Part shown: positions 63,763 to 64,000 of the stretch, in pieces | Layout: every line of letters starts with the position of its first letter | How positions within the stretch are numbered: the stretch's first letter is position 1 | Source: Rhodoferax sp. | GTDB taxonomy: Bacteria; Pseudomonadota; Gammaproteobacteria; Burkholderiales; Burkholderiaceae_C | Reading direction: 5' to 3' | NCBI GenBank assembly: GCA_030682475.1 | Contig: JAUXOA010000109.1 | Span: forward strand, 1 to 64,000 | Length of the DNA: 64,000 nt | Translations under genes and position numbers: made by a program | Notes under the pieces: generated by a model | Database searches by the model: none | Told to the model about the DNA's origin: nothing | Seen by the model: only the letters and a program-made list of their open reading frames with translations

Positions 63763-64000
63763 TCACCCAACTCGTCCGAGCAAAAGGAACTCCATCAGTG
63801 CCTTTTGCACATGCATCCTGTTTTCAGCCTCGTCCCAGACGACGGACTGCGGCCCGTCGATCACCTCGGCCTGCACTTCCTCGCCCCGGTGCGCCGGCAG
63901 ACAATGCATGAACAGCGCATCAGGCTTGGCTGCGCTCATCATCTCGGCGTCCACACACCAGTCGGCAAAAGCGACTTTGCGGGCCTCGTTCTCGGCTTCA
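63763..64000 (-). CDS. argF: Ornithine carbamoyltransferase, C-terminal part (runs off the window)
   Basis: The minus-strand frame, still open at the right edge, reads [20 protein letters not shown] then [20 protein letters not shown] and [20 protein letters not shown]. The HCLPAHRG motif with its active Cys is the ornithine-binding hallmark of OTCase. The N-terminal carbamoyl phosphate domain lies outside the window. It ends 147 bases from the TauE-like gene. Confidence 0.92.
   Translation of the reverse strand, partial: EAENEARKVAFADWCVDAEMMSAAKPDALFMHCLPAHRGEEVQAEVIDGPQSVVWDEAENRMHVQKALMEFLLLGRVG

Overview
The window looks like a chromosomal segment of a betaproteobacterium, most likely Comamonadaceae (Rhodoferax/Polaromonas-like). 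The evidence is a moderately high GC content, an overlapping grpE-dnaK-dnaJ heat-shock cluster, a protocatechuate 4,5-cleavage (lig/pmd) cluster in the order seen in Comamonadaceae, a Bug/TctC receptor, and cys, thi and suf operons with compact ATGA-type overlaps. All identifications come from reading the proteins and motifs by eye; no database search was run.

Layout. 1-2316 is a degraded accessory island: the end of an IS21-like element, several toxin-antitoxin (TA) modules or their remnants, a truncated hydrolase and the N-terminus of an integron-type integrase. 2334-10782 holds a beta-CASP nuclease, dnaJ-dnaK-grpE behind a sigma-32 promoter, an FKBP isomerase with an HxlR regulator, a PhoD phosphatase and a TlpA-like thioredoxin. 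10793-16977 is one minus-strand unit, vapB-vapC-mod-res-serB, which joins a VapBC TA module to a type III restriction-modification system through 4-bp overlaps, with a palindromic operator at the promoter. mfd, ispD and ispF follow. 21844-31508 is aromatic catabolism: a CoA-transferase, a LysR regulator, the seven genes ligU-J-K-I-A-B-C and a convergent pobA. Together these take 4-hydroxybenzoate to protocatechuate and on to pyruvate and oxaloacetate.

31670-35124 has an exonuclease, a nitronate monooxygenase-like protein and an HD-domain protein. 35250-44797 is an unusual iron-sulfur operon: sufA, B, C, D, S, a SufU-type scaffold, a frameshifted monothiol glutaredoxin, nfu, bolA, a SagB-type double nitroreductase-domain protein, a Rieske ferredoxin and a lipA remnant. 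Its upstream region carries a close match to an IscR type-1 site. 44880-49110 is a second scrap zone with fragments of an antitoxin, gshB, galU, a P4-type integrase, an IS3 transposase and a DUF5710 protein. Intact genes lie among them: a class II amidotransferase, a TctC receptor, a DsbA-like isomerase and a small membrane protein.

49118-50271 has small VanZ-like, lipoprotein and unknown genes and tRNA-Asn. 50479-55812 is thiamin metabolism: thiD on the plus strand, and a convergent cytX-thiO-thiS-thiG-thiE operon under a TPP riboswitch. 55848-57295 encodes a ferredoxin-NADP reductase and FdxA. 57400-63615 is sulfate assimilation (tauE-like, cysI, DUF934, an APS-reductase type cysH, cysD, cysN). 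The right edge cuts argF.

Two dispersed repeat families are visible. A GGACAGAGC palindromic repeat occurs four times, including inside the dnaK-grpE gap. A CCGTTCGGGCTGAGC hairpin repeat occurs twice between lig genes.
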